This document shows, piece after piece, positions 49,860 to 62,548 of a stretch of 64,000 nt of DNA. Numbering within the stretch: the stretch's first letter is position 1; each line of letters starts with the position of its first letter. The DNA is from Drosophila persimilis (taxonomy: Eukaryota; Arthropoda; Insecta; Diptera; Drosophilidae), in the NCBI RefSeq assembly GCF_003286085.1, contig NW_020825298.1, positions 3,906,001-3,970,000 of the forward strand, written 5' to 3'. A program made the position numbers and the translations under genes. A model generated the notes under the pieces. That model was not told where the DNA came from and did not search any database. It was given only the letters and a program-made list of their open reading frames with translations.

Positions 49860-52234
49860 CTGAAAATTTCTCAGACCTTTCCATTGTCCGCGGACGCGCA
49901 ATCGAATGCAGCGCAGCGAAAAGCACAGCAGAATATCAGTAGAAGAGGCAGCCAGAGAGCGAGACGCCACCACAGATGCGACGGGGGGTGGGGGGCAAGA
50001 GAGCGAGAGAGAGAGACACGACACGACACGAGACGAGACGGGAGCCTTTCCTTGGCTATTGTTGAATCAGAATCAGAATCACGTTAATATTTATGGCCAA
50101 ACGATGTGCGGGGGGATGTCCTGTGGTCCTGCGGTCCTGTGGGAGGGAGAGGGGGCTCTCTGTGCGGTTCTCCCTTTGCGAGTGTGCCTCCAAATTATTG
50201 ATTTTTGAGATACTTAACATTGAACTTGAGAATGTTGATTAGGTAAGCCATTTGGTGGCTGCTGGGGCTCCTCAGGGGGGCTCCTACCGGTGGGGGGTTG
50301 TCTTCTTGTCCCTCAGCGTCTGCGTGTGGCCGGTGCCAGAGTGCCGTACCGCTGTCGAGTCTCGTTGGTGGGTTAATGGCTCCGTTTTTGTGGCTTTCCC
50401 GGTACGCTGCCTCCTCTGGAACTTGTGTCTGACCTTCGGCCAGGAGCTGCTGCTGCTGTCAGTCGCGGTTCGCTGCACTCTCTGCTGCAGTTTTCGGCGA
50501 TGGATAATCGATTTTTTCGTGCCACTCGAGTGGGGGCGGGGGGGGCCTGGGGTCAGGTCAGTCGCTGCAGGGGCCGTGGAGTCTCCTGTGGAATCTGTGT
50601 CAGCCGGGCCTCGCGCTTGGAGCAGGTCAAAGGGATTGCCTCTGTGATTCCAGTGTTTGCCAGACTTTTCTTTCTTTCCGCTTTCGTTTTCACTATTCAC
50701 ACTGCCCTTTTTATGCTATTTCTCTGTCGCTGTCTCTGTCTCTGCTCCCGTGTCTGTGCTCCACTGAAAGTCCGTTCACTCGAAGCGTCCTCCTGCGAAT
50801 GTGCGGCTCTCGCGTCTGCGGTCCGCTTTTATGGACAGGACTCTGCTCTCTCGCGAGTCGCAGGAGTCGAGGATGCTCTCTCGTGCTCTCTCTCTCTCTC
50901 TCTTTTGGCAGCCGGCTTTTCAAATGTCAAAATGAAAAGGGAAATTGAAATGGAGACGGCACGCACTTGCAGCCTTTGCCTGCCCCACCATCTGATTGAC
51001 GCTCCATAATTATAATGGAGCGGAAAATTCCGCTTGTGGAGCGAGCGGCTTACGCAAATGCCAGTCGCCCCTCCCCGCCTCCCCCCGTTTCCCCCCGCTT
51101 AATCGATTCAAGCGAGTCGGCGACAATTGGAGTGTCCTTGGGGGCTGGGCGCAAGGGGTGGCCGCTTATCGATCCGTTAGAGCGCGCCTTGTTAGCTGTC
51201 ATTCATAAATCATGTGAGGGGGCACCCCCTCCCCCCATCCACTGTCCACTGTCCATCTTTTGGGCAGACGGCCAAATCAATAGGGCAATGCTATATTTAA
51301 CACTCGCCCCTGGCCACAACAAAACGCTCGGCGTCCACCCTGATCCCAGCCCCAACGATCCTCTCTCTCGCAGATAATTAAGATAATTGCAACGACTGTC
51401 CGCTGTCAGCATTGCTTTGATTTGCCACAGAGCGACAATCTATTGGCACTTGCCAGAGCCCCAAGAGGCCCCCCTTCGAACTTGAACTTGACATTGGGGC
51501 CACGCAGAGGAGATCTGGGGGGGGGGGGGATAATGGATGGATGGGATGGGAGATCAATCGAGTGTGCGGCATTTGGATGGCCTGTCACTCGGGCCATTCG
51601 TTTGGATTTCACTTTGAAATAAATTGCCATCAGGCACGAGTCCCCCGATGGCCCGATCGAAGGTCGCGGCGACTAATGCATGTTTAATAACTATATTTGG
51701 CTGCCTCTTCCGCTCTTCCCTCGACTGCTTTTCGCTGGGGGAAACACTCACCTTTAACGATTAACCACAGATTACCCAGGATGGAGCTTGTTAATGGCCC
51801 GCTCCTTGATGTATCCCCACTTGGCACTCACTTTTCACCTTTCTTTCACCTTTCACTGGTCGCACTCTCGCGCTTGAGTTTTGTTTGGTACACCTGTACA
51901 CCGGTGCGTATGCTTAACGTCTTGCCAAGGCAGTCAGTTGGAACAATTGGCGCAGCAGTTTCTGCTGGCGTTGCATCAACAGTTTCAGAATGCGTTGCAC
52001 CGCTGTAGCCGTTGTAGTGGATTGCTTTTCTACCTGCACCAGAGAGGGGTAGAGGGGGGTTTGCTTTGCTCTGGTTTGACCTCAAGGTTTGTTTACTAGA
52101 AAAAACGCCATGCGGCAGGGCGGGCAGGTGCAAATCGAATTAGGTTGGGGGGGAGGAGGGGTTGGGCATGCAACAAGGGCGACAAGGGGCTTAAGTTGTC
52201 TCTAGAAGGAATGGGGCTATCCCTGAGGCCCTAC
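49860..52234 (-). other. Eaat2: Proposed Eaat2 5' UTR intron
   Basis: No coding exon was found. It contains GA and CT runs near 50000 and 50880, a poly(G) run near 51520–51530, and no long AT-rich island. Intron status depends on the promoter and donor proposed at 52235–52324 and on the acceptor at 49860. Confidence 0.5.
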
Positions 52235-52324
52235 CTCGACGAGCAGACCAGCGAGAACCACACGAACGATCCGAAACCGAAGTGAAAACTGCAACCGGTA
52301 TGCCGCGCGCCTTCGAACTTAACT
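52235..52324 (-). other. Eaat2: Candidate Eaat2 first (noncoding) exon and start site
   Basis: The minus strand reads CGATCAGTTAAG, an initiator with +1 at 52324. Ninety bases of CpG-rich leader follow, ending at a GTCGAG|GTAGGG donor (52235/52234). It is the nearest convincing minus-strand promoter upstream of the Eaat2 coding exons, about 2.4 kb away. Its assignment to Eaat2 is inferred from strand and distance. Confidence 0.5.
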
Positions 52325-52351
52325 GATCGTCGAATACGGCGACTATTACGC

Positions 52352-52359
52352 TATTTAAA
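52352..52359 (-). promoter_or_regulatory. TATA-like box of the Eaat2 candidate promoter
   Basis: TTTAAATA on the minus strand spans about -35 to -28 relative to the initiator A at 52324, which is close to the usual TATA position. Confidence 0.5.
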
Positions 52360-55300
52360 CGCGGCAGAGCACGACAGAGCACGGCACGGATCTCAGGCGG
52401 AGGAGCAGATGGCCACCAAGTGAGCGCTTCGATGTCCGCTGGGCTCGGCAATTGAACGGAAAGTGAGCAATAAATTTAATTTAAGCAATGGCGGACCAAG
52501 AACCAGTCCCCCCCGTCCCCCTTCACCGTCCCCCTTCACCGTTTGTCACATTTCTTTGGCTTTGTTTTTGCCACGTAAGGGTTCCCCCTCTTCCGCCCCC
52601 AGCCCCCTGCCCCACCGCCCCAAGTGCGAGAGGGAGAGGCGACTAATGACGGCAGCGAAAGCGCGTCAGAAGGTGCCCTCATCTGTTTCCGTTTATGTCT
52701 TTGGCAGAGGCCCCCCCCCCACGTCCCCCCCCCCCCCCAGTTTTTGACACCCAAAAACAAACGACAATTGTTTATTGCACTTTGACACACTTTAAATCTT
52801 TCGTTTCGGGAAGAATTGCCACCAGACGAGATACACAGAGAATTTAGCAGGAATGGGAATTATAGGGGAGGCATGGGGAACGACTGGGGAATACCCTGGA
52901 GGAAGGCAAGGGAGACCCACTTCAGCAGGGAAAGGTGTACATTTAGGAGTAGATTTGAATCGTAAAGATACATTCCTGAAGAACCTATCTTCTGTACCCG
53001 AAAGTACTTGAATCACAGGGAATCTACTGCTCTCCTAAGAGGCTTGCCACCGCGAAAACCAGCCAAAACTCGGCTCCAAACTGGAAAGACGAGTAAGAGC
53101 AAGGCTAGATATCCCTACCCTCCCCCTCAAACCCTCTCTTGTCTCTTTCTAGAACTTTCTAGCCTCTAGTCCAATGCCAAAGCCCTCTCTAAAGCCAAAC
53201 CACCCCGTCATTCAGAGGGCCGCTTCATCATGGGAATAATTCAAGTAAATGATTGCGGCATGACTTGCGTGGATCGCGAATAGAAATTTAAGTGGAAAAG
53301 TGGAAAATTGTGCGCCGAAGGGTGTGAGAGAGACCCAGAGACGAGCAGATTACGCATACGCCTCGTTGGCACAGCAAATGCCAGCCCAAAAGATGAAGAA
53401 GGCATTTTGTATGTTTACCGATTTGTCATTTTAATTAGAGGGAAGTGCAGGTGCAGCAGGGACAGTGGGCAGGGGACAGGGGGCAAGGGGCAGGGGGCAA
53501 GGGTTCTATAAACGGCACAAAATGTTTTCAAAAATAAATGAGCTGCCGCCAGAGGCACAGCCACAAATGATAGCCCCTATTATAGGGCCAATTTCCATAA
53601 TATATGAGCAGCTCGAAGACTGATGCCAGTGAGGGGGCGGGTGGGGGTGCGGAGGGCATTGCGTGATGGATCAGCGACAACTCTCTCTTCCTCTTTGTCT
53701 TTCTCCGAGGAAAGGTTGACTTACATAAGAGCCAGCGACAGAGTCAAAGCCAAAAGCCAATTAGGGGTCAGTCTTCGAGGGGCACAAGAAGTCGATTGGG
53801 TCTAAAAATTGCACAGAACTTGCACACAGAGACACACCGAAGAGGCGGAGGTCTCCCGTCTCCCGTCTCCCGTCTGAGAAGGAAGGCGAGTCACGCGCAG
53901 CTGGCGCATACCGGATTTTGGGGGGCGCCTGCACCTGACCCACTCAGCCGGGCCGAGCCGGGCCGGGACACGGGCACAGACACTCTCGGCGCACGTTGCG
54001 CGATGTCGTGCTGTGCTCTGTGTGGCACGGTGCGGCGGCCGCCTCTGTCAGAGCAGTACAATGACACCAAAGACAGCTGTCTTTGTTTACGACCCATCTC
54101 TTTCTGGCGCCGAGACGGAAATACCTGAATTTTCCGAGGCTCCGAGGCTCCGAGGCACAGGCTGTTGCATCGTTTTGTTTACGATGCATCCCGCTCGCAC
54201 GCACGGCCCTGGCCTGCGGACCTGCTCGCACATTCCGGCCCGCTCTCTGGGACGGACAGCGCAGGCGCCAGCCTCTGCCACGTTTATGGCAGGGCGTGGG
54301 GTTTATGGCATCGAGAGAGTCCCAGAATTATGGTTGGCACTTATTTTGAGGGCCATAAAGCGGTGTGTGTACGGGCTAAGAGGAAGCTCTGGCCTGGCCA
54401 CAGCTGTTGTTTGTTTACCCACAGCCCACAGCCGGCATGCCCAGATTTGGGATGAGGGCTGGTAAGGTGAGGACTCTAGTTGGCCACGGAAGGACCTCTC
54501 AAGGGCCCAGGGAGACGCGGAAGCGATTGCTTCCAAAGAGAATGTCCGTGGAAGCAGCTGGTGATCGCTTTTGGGCCCCAGAAGCCAATGACAAGGCGCT
54601 AGGCTCGAGACAGAGGCTTAGTACAGGCCCCAAGAAACCAAAAACAACATTTATTGCTTGTGCATGATGGAGAAAGTTAAAGCTGGATTCGAGTGCAGGA
54701 GCAAAGGCTTCAAAGGGGAGCTCCCAAGAGACATATAAACGAATTACATGTCTTGTGCATGATTAATTCTTTAAAAACCGAAGCCAGCCAGCAATAAATC
54801 TGCATTTCACTGCATATTCAGACGCTCTCCCCGAAGTATGCCCCAAAATACAACCGGCAGGCCCTTACCCTCCTTAGAATATACCCTGTAGCCGGCCGGA
54901 ATGTGATTTTACGTGCCTAGAAAAAGACAGCAACAGTCAGAGATAAAAGAGAGAGAGAGCTATCTCTGAGATATCTCCCAGAGAGCGACTGCCTGCCACA
55001 AGATTGAAACAAATTGAAGGCTTCCTCGGCAGATTCTGGCGCGTGCAATATAAAAGCAGCCCTGCCACCGCCGGCACTCAACAGTCCATCGACTGTGCCG
55101 CACGAAGCAGCATACCAGAGCACCCCCCTCCTCATCGAGGGGGCTGCCATGTGGGAGTGGCGTCGTTCAGGGCCGAAACGTGTGGCTGTAACCAAATCAA
55201 GCCGCCGCACAAATGTCAATCAATCGAAGCCAAATCGAGTTAAAGCTGCAGATCTGCAGCGCAAATCGAATGAACTTCAATTTGGCCTTAGCTCAGGGCC

Positions 55301-58300
55301 GTTGCACCCCCTCTCCACCCCTCTCTAGCGGTTTTTGGGGCCTGGCTAATAGAATTTGAGGGGCCGAAAACAAAAACCTAATTCTATTAGCGACCAAAGC
55401 GGTGAGGGGCATGGGGCGGGGGCACATGCAAATTATCCGATTTCGTTCCATTCTTAATTAACATTTAAAATGCTTCAGAGTTGGTTTTTTTTTCCACCGC
55501 ACTTTCTGGGGGGCCCCTGCATGCCCTGGTTAAACCTTTTTCCACTGCTGTGGTGGGGCGGGGCGGGGAGGCTGGGGCTGGGGCAGAAACCACTCGCTAA
55601 CCGCAGGTGGAGTGTGGACGTGGCAGGAGAACGGGAGAACACACACATCCACACATCCACTCATCCGCGCCGAAAGTTGCGAAATGTTAAATATTTGCAA
55701 CACCTGAAAAATTGAATATTTTTCATTAAAAGTTTCCCAACGGCAGGCAGCGGCTGTTGTTGCCACCACAGAGGGGTAGGGGGAGGGCAGGGGAGGGCGA
55801 GGTGTAGTCGTCTCAGCCGCAGTCAATAAATAAAGTTTGGAAAGTGCGTGGAAATGTATTCCAAGATTGAACACTGCGGTTTGTTAGGGCTGGCAGTGGG
55901 AGAGTGATGTGGCATGAAACGTGAGCAGCGTGAGCAGCGTGAGGAGTCGTGAGGAGTCGTGAGTGACTGCAAATGCTTCATAGATCCACAGAAAGGTGCT
56001 AGAAAGGTACTCCTTCAAGCCTTTGCTGCGCTGCCAAGTCGTGAAAGCTCTTTCAGCCCCAGAATCTGCCTGTTTGGGGCCTTCTTTCCACCAAGACTTC
56101 CGCTCCATTCCTCCACGAGTGTGCCTCCATCCAAGTACCGCCGTATCTTGTATCTTTTAAGCCGCCAAGAGTGAATCTTCAGCTGTGTTTCGTGACTATT
56201 TGAGAGGTTCTACTCATTTCCTAGCTCTCCTCAGGCCTGTATTGCCCTTGAAACAACTTTGATTAGTGCTTCGTCCTGCAAATATATGCCTCCATCGGTG
56301 TGCACATAGTTTTCTTCACTGTCGCGGTTGTCGCCTCGCCAGAGCTGTGCCACCAAATCAATTTACAAGCTTCAGCCGCAGCTCTGTGGCGGTAAACCGC
56401 GGCATGGACCCTGCCACGTGCGGGGGAGAGCCCTGCGGCAGATGGAAGAAGTCTGTTTAAAGCGCCATCATAATCAGCAGCATCATCATCATCCCGACTC
56501 CAGGCCGTGCCCCCCGCCCCTGCCCCTGCCCCACCTTGATGGTCATGTTTTGCTTTGTTAAAAGGATTTTCACGGATTTCCGTTGTAATTTGAAAACTTT
56601 TTTGTGCAACTTTTTTCATTAGAATAAGAGAGAGGGAGAGGGAGAAAGCGTGCCCCCCCCCCACCATTAAAGGCCTGCTTGTTGTTAGTTTTTGAAGTGC
56701 GGAGCCTCCTGCCAGAAGCAGCTGCCGGCGAACAGGTGTTAATTGTTTTCAAGCTAATTTCCCGCCGACGATAATGAATTTTCCACCGAAAAAAACGAAG
56801 AAAATTATAATTAAATTGTTCTGACAGCAGAGCCGAAGAGATTTGCGATGGATCCACTCGAAGAGGGGCCTCCATTATGCGATTATATCTCTGGCGTTCC
56901 ATCTCAATCCCCCTGGCCGAAGCGTGGCATGAAGTGTGGCAGGAGGGGGAAGGGGGGGGCATAATACTTTCCCGGCAACTAAAAACTCGGAGGAACAATA
57001 AAGTTGTACTCCCATCCACTCCACACGCCCCACAAGCCCCAAACGCCCCTCCCAACCCTCCCACCTTTGTCAACATCTGAATAGGCAGCAGAGGGGGCGG
57101 CAGGGGGCACACGCAGGAGGCACGCAGGTGTGAAAAGTGCGTGCGAAATGGAAATGGAGACATGGAGGGGCCTCCACATCCCTATCCCCCTTCCCCTTGG
57201 GGGCGTGGTGCGTCTGTGGTGTCTGTGGGTGGGTGGGAGATAATTGAATTTCTGATTTTAAGTGCTGCCTCTGCCGCCGCCTCGGCAGAGCAGGGCACAG
57301 CCGTATCTGTATCTCTAAACAAGTCACAAAAGTGCAAATTTGCAGCACTAAATTACGCATACGCCGTGTGCGCCACGAGAACCTGGGGAGAGAGCCCATT
57401 CCCCACTTCTCCCACTTCCCCCCGGTGCCCCCCGCTTCCCCCCTCTGCCGTGTGGCATCTGCGAGCTGCCAATTTGCCAAGTGTCCGCAAACAAAGAGCG
57501 AAACACGAGACACAAACAAAAATAGTTGCCGGTGAGTGCCCGGCCACACGCTGTAGCCGAAGGACTCGTAGAGGGACAGCCACAGCGGCGAGAAGTTCCG
57601 AAGTGGCATTGTAAAAAGTTGGCAGGCCCCCCGCCAACCGCCCCTCCCCCTTCACCGTCTCATTTAAAATGCAAATGGAGGCCAGGCCGTGGGCCGTGGG
57701 CCGTGGGGGGGCTGGAAAATTAGTTTCACGGGCAAAACATAAGCAAAACATGAACGCGAGGCCCAATATATCATCCATTTGGACTATAAATTATCCCCCA
57801 GATCGGGCGCCTGTCAAATCTGGAATTTATTCGGGTCTGCAGGAGGCAGGAGGCTGGAGGAGGAGGCAGAGGAGGAGGCGGAGGAGGAGCCAGGAGTCGA
57901 CAGTCGACAATTGCACGTAATCCGCTTTACTTCTGCCTCAACTTTGGCCTTTCATTGCTGCTCAAACACCTCGAGTGACGGGTAAATGGAGGTGTTCCCC
58001 CCCCCTCTCTAACTTCTTAAGTGCAGTGCAACTTTTTGACACTTGGAATTGAGTTTTGCGGTGTAATTGCATTTTATTTGCCACCTCTGGGAGCCTCCAG
58101 CACCTCCAGCACCCAAACAAAAGTCGCAATCCAATCTCAAATTCTGGCCGGGAATCCATGAGCTCGTGTATATCTGAGGCATCGCTTTGGTGCTCTGCAA
58201 TCTTTGGCTCTGGAAACATTTCTGCAAAAGGTTTTCCGAAGAAAGGCTGGCCAGAAATTAATTGCAATTTTTGCGATGGCCAAAAGGAGGCGAAATCAAA

Positions 58301-58828
58301 TTATCTTCCGTAATCGAAGCTGAGAAAAAGGGCAGCTGGGAAAAGCCCCATCCCCTACCCCGCCCCCGCCCCCCATGCAGGGCATTCCCGGGCCCAATGC
58401 AGCCATAATTAAGAGTGTCCTTGCCTTGTGCTGGCCAGGATTCAGTCGCAGGAAAGGCGAATCCCCCCCTCCCCCTCCAGTGTCTGCTCGTCCTTCCTTT
58501 GCCAGCTCTCCTGCTCGCCAGGATAAATGAATTTTTCATTAAAACAGTTGCAAATTATTTAGTTTCATGTTGGGCATTAATTTGCATAATTTAAACTTCA
58601 ACTTTTCCAACCAATTTTTCAATTTTCCCCAGCTTGTTGCTGGCTCCTCCCCCCAACCCCCCAAACCCCTCTCGGCGGAGACTTTTCATGAATGAATTTT
58701 TTGGCGCGCTTTTGCCAGCGCCGACGCAGTGGCAAAGCCCGAGAGAGAGAGAGAGCGTCCCCGACTGAAGCCGGTTGAACGTTGAACGAGGCATCCCTTT
58801 TGCAGCATCCTTCAATCAGGGATTTATC
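52360..58828. other. Noncoding region between Eaat2 and GABA-B-R3 promoters
   Basis: No supportable gene. It has C-rich runs near 52700–52740, AT-richer blocks at about 52790–53200 and 54460–54890 with ATACCCTG-type words at 52891 and 54881, and CpG-rich DNA at 53900–54260. The remainder carries short GA, CT and CA repeats. If both promoters are right, they face away from each other across this region. Confidence 0.55.
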
Positions 58829-58995
58829 AGTCAAAAGCGTAGCGCCTGCCACGGCGGACAACAGTTGCGGTCTGAAGCTCGTCGCGTGCGTGTAAATCCG
58901 GGAGAAAGCCAGCGGCAAACGAGTCTTCCTTCGAGCCTCGAACTTCGTCCTCGTCCTCGGCCACGTCTTCGTCTTCGTTTCGTCTCTGGTTCGAA
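58829..58995 (+). promoter_or_regulatory. GABA-B-R3: Candidate GABA-B-R3 promoter (Inr + DPE) and noncoding first exon
   Basis: TTATCAGTCAAAAG gives an initiator match with +1 at 58829. A DPE match, GGACA, falls exactly at +28 to +32 (58856–58860), the spacing required for TATA-less fly promoters. A 5' UTR-like CpG-rich leader follows, with possible donors TCGAA|GTAAAT (58995/58996) or GCGT|GTAAAT (58891/58892). It lies about 3 kb upstream of, and on the same strand as, the receptor ATG. A plausible acceptor, CCGTTGCAG, ends at 61811. Confidence 0.55.
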
Positions 58996-59719
58996 GTAAA
59001 TAAAACAAATAGAATTATCTCCGGCCTCAAATATGTATGGAGACGCATTTCAAATGCCAATAAATTGTCATTTAAGAGTGTCGGTGCTGGAGTGTGTGTG
59101 TGCGCCTGTGTGTGTGTGGCATGTGGCGTATACGCAATATTTATGAATGCAATTTCCTACTAAAGAGCGCCTGGGATCCATGGGATGCTCATCTGAGCAG
59201 AGTAACCGAGATTATGAGAAGGAGTATTTGTTGCATGCTGCATGCTGCCACCAGTTAAGTGAGCTGTGCCACACGCCACATATCTGGGCTGTTCTGATGA
59301 TCATTGATTGGAGAGCGAGAAGAGTCCCCGCCCCCTCTAATGGGGATTAGCAGGGGTTTTAGACGGGATTAAATGCTGGCAACTGAATGTTTCCCTTAGT
59401 TATTATCTTGCCACACAGTGTGCCCCCTCTCCACCCCCCTGTAGCTGTCTGCAGTCACAGTTGCAGCACACAAAATGGAATCAGAATTACAAATGCAGCC
59501 AGCATTTTGCATAATTTATGTCAAGCATGAAAATAACAACTAAAGGGGCCGATGGCCACATAGGGGTGGGGGTGGGGCACGGACGGGTGGGGGGGACTGC
59601 ACACACGGCCATAAATAAGTGCAGGTTTAAATACCACGGCAACAATTGTGAAATATGGCAGAATAATAGAAAGGACCCAAAAGCAGAGCAGAGCCGAGCA
59701 GTCGCTAAATATTCATAAA

Positions 59720-60841
59720 TGCACTGCCCGAAAAATACCCCTACTTTTTGGATAGCTTGGGATTGCTCGAGGCTGGCATTTAATTCAAACGAAATCGCTT
59801 TATTTTTTATTCAACTTTCAAAAATGCATAAAAAAGCTTGATGTTCTTCGGGGGTTTTCTGCAGTTTTTAGCGGAAAGGCAGTGCTAAAAGATACACATA
59901 TATCTAGCAGATTAAGTGTTCTGTTTTGGGAATAAAATTCTTTCCCATCCTAAAACTGGTACCAACTTTATGGTGGGGGGTGGAATACTCTTATGATTTC
60001 CCATTTCCCATGGGTTCTATGAGGCGAGTGTCCATATTGCAGGGAATGGGCTAAAGAAAGGATATTCAAAGCGAGTATAAATATTCTTAAAAAGGAAACC
60101 AACAATTGTTGGTCTTTTTTGTAGTAAATTTTCGTTTGTTTTTGATTTTTAATATTTTTTGAAGTTTTTGGAGCAAGCAAATACCAAAGATGGGCATCTT
60201 CTGCCATGAAAATATAATAGCAACCATTTCGTAATAACGACAGTTCCTAAATGTGTTGCTAGAAGTGTGTTTGGGTGCTCCGAAAGCGCTCCTCAGGAAT
60301 ATGTGGAGTCTGATGGAGTCTATGGAGTTCTAGGGCTGTGGTAGCTGATGATAAAGGCAGAAACTCTCTAAGGAGACCATCTCTGTGGGACTTCTATACG
60401 AGTATGTGTGGTCATGACTCTTTGTCTTTCTCAAAGTCTTTTAAAGTCTTATCTTTTGGGATTTGAAAAGACATTTGAAAGATATTTGGACTATTTTCTA
60501 CTTGAATATCCAGGACTTCTTGTTCTACCAAGACGTTGGCCTATCCTAAGTGGAGATATTATGCAGATATTTAATTATATTGGACCTTTGCAAAGGCTAT
60601 TCTATAGAGATATTTTTCGGAACATTTGTTCTCCATTGAAATATTCGATTAAAAGAAAAATCTCTAACCAGAAATGACTTTTTTCGAATCAAAAAGTAAT
60701 CAAACTCGAATGAAATGAAAACAAAAATGATCCATTATTATTTCTCGTGGTAAAGGCATCGCAATGTTGGAAATTCGGGACGTAGGGCTCTTAGTTTTTG
60801 GGTTTTGCGATCCATCAAGAGATTAAGTTTTCCGCAGTGCA
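59720..60841. repeat. AT-rich island bounded by TGCACTGC / GCAGTGCA
   Basis: TGCACTGC at 59720–59727 and its exact complement at 60834–60841 flank 1.1 kb of AT-rich noncoding DNA. Both ends continue inward to a GAAAA run, as in the 22808–23539 island. Confidence 0.55.
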
Positions 60842-61557
60842 CAAGCACAGCCATGGAAATACTAGGACTAGTAGAAAGGCTCGTATGAAATGCTAGTTGC
60901 ACGAGACGCCCGGGAAAGGGGGCACAGGGGCTAAGAGCAGGGCAGAGGGCAAATGTCAGCCGTGGCTGGGGTGCAGGTGCGGCCGGGGGCTAAGAGTGGG
61001 GCATTGAGTGATGGAGCTGCTGGGAGCAGAGGGCAATGGGCTCAGGTGGCAGAGACGCCCCCTCCCCCTCCCCACCCCCCCCTCGGCGGACACGCCACTG
61101 CGCCTCTCTGCGAAGAACAAAACCCAGCAAAGAACAAAATGGGCCAAAAAGTTATTTTAAGCGCTTGCTCGCTGAATGAAAGAAAGAAAAGCGGTAATGG
61201 TGGGGGAGAGGGGGGGTGGGGGTGTGGGTAATCTCGAAACAATTATGCATACGCGCATGCAGAAGGAAAATCTGTGGCGCGTGATACTCGGAAAACAGAG
61301 AAAAAGTAGCCCAAAAGCCTCGACGTGAAAGCAAAGCGCCGAATGTTTGGCCATTAGCATAAAAAGTAATGGCCAGCAGGAGGGGATTGGGGATTGGAGG
61401 GGGGATTGGGGGGGAGGAGCATCGAGGACTTCATCTTAATCCTTTTCGACTGGCAAATTGGCGTGCAAATGCCTTGAGGGGGCTCCTCCTTCCTCCCCCC
61501 CCTCTCCTCCCCTCCCCTGCTCATGCATATTTTTATGGCCCAATACTTTTCAGAGTC

Positions 61558-61560
<3 letters not shown>

Positions 61561-61603
<43 letters not shown>
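61561..61603. repeat. (GT)n microsatellite
   Basis: An uninterrupted GT run of about 21 units, some 270 bases before the GABA-B-R3 start codon. Confidence 0.97.
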
Positions 61604-61606
<3 letters not shown>

Positions 61607-61873
61607 AACGAAATGAGACCAAAAGTGAGGCCAATAAAAAGGCGATAAAATTGACGCCAATCCAAGCGGCGGAGGAGGAGCAGGGGGAGCGGGAGAGAGA
61701 CGATAAGCGTATCCTGTCGGCACACAGTGCATAAAACGGCGATATATATTCCGTGTTCGAGCAGCAGGAGTCCTGCCAGGAGTGTGTGTCCCGTGTTTAT
61801 AGCCGTTGCAGCCGCCTTCCGATAGATAGCCGACGACTATTCCAATGCCTTGGTGATTAATGGGCGAGGGCAC

Positions 61874-62548
61874 ATGGCCGACGGGATGCGCATAACTCAC
61901 TGGCCCCAAACGAGATACTGCCGATGGCTGGCCCTCGGATTGGGCCTGGTGCTGGCCCTCGCCTGGACGGCAGCGGCAGCCGCAGCCATGGAATCGTCGG
62001 CAGAGCTGCAGGCTCTGGGCCTGGGCCGGGACCATCATCATCATCAGAGTGTGGCAATTAAGCCGTCGCCAGGTGGCGATGCCTCAATTAGTGGCAGCCT
62101 CCAGTGGCAGCAACGTTCCTCTGGAGCCGGAGCACACACGGAACAGGAGCTGGAGATGGAGATGGAGCTGCCGTTGTTGGGGCCGCAGCATCGCTCCAAT
62201 TGGAAGTACAAACGGACGAAAGTCAAGCGGCGGCAGCGCCTCAATTCGCAGAGCAATCTGCCGAGCATCACGAACTCCTCGGCGCAGCCCTTCGCGCCGC
62301 CGGCCACCCGGCAGCGCTACCTGAAGGTCAACCAGGTGTTCGAGAGCGAGCGCCGCATGTCCCAGGCGGAGATCCAGCGCAATCACGGTAAAATCGTCCT
62401 GCTCGGCCTCTTCGAGCTCTCCACGAAGCGGGGCCCCCGCCCGGACGGCATCTCCGAGCTGGGGGCCGCCACCATGGCCGTGGAGCACATCAACCGCAAG
62501 CGCCTCCTGCCCGGCTACACCCTCGAGCTGGTCACCAACGACACGCAG
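61874..62548 (+). CDS. GABA-B-R3: GABA-B-R3 coding exon 1 (signal peptide, N-terminal segment, start of ligand lobe)
   Basis: Encodes 225 residues of the insect metabotropic GABA-B receptor subtype 3, a family C G-protein-coupled receptor. A hydrophobic signal segment (WLALGLGLVLALAWTAAAAAA) lies near residues 18–38. A variable linker with an HHHH run and an acidic-Met stretch follows, then the start of the bilobed extracellular domain (GKIVLLGLFELSTKRGPRPDGISELGAATMAVEHIN...). The exon ends in phase 0 at a GTGAGT donor. The first ATG is 61874. A second in-frame ATG at 61886 has a better context (G at -3) and also precedes the signal peptide. Confidence 0.92.

Larger units (their letters stand above)
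58996..61811 (+). other. GABA-B-R3: Proposed GABA-B-R3 5' UTR intron
   Basis: No coding exon was found. It contains the AT-rich island 59720–60841, GC-rich C/G runs at 61050–61230, and a (GT)n microsatellite at 61561–61603. TATA-like words at 61730–61748 (ATAAAA, TATATAT) lack a clear initiator, so a proximal start site is possible but not favoured. Confidence 0.45.

Noticed and set aside
49843..49926. Upstream extension of Eaat2 beginning at 49926
   Set aside because: The codon there is GTG, not a eukaryotic start; only ATGs at 49884 and 49842 are credible.
61850..61873. GABA-B-R3 start at 61850
   Set aside because: That codon is TTG; the first in-frame ATG is 61874.
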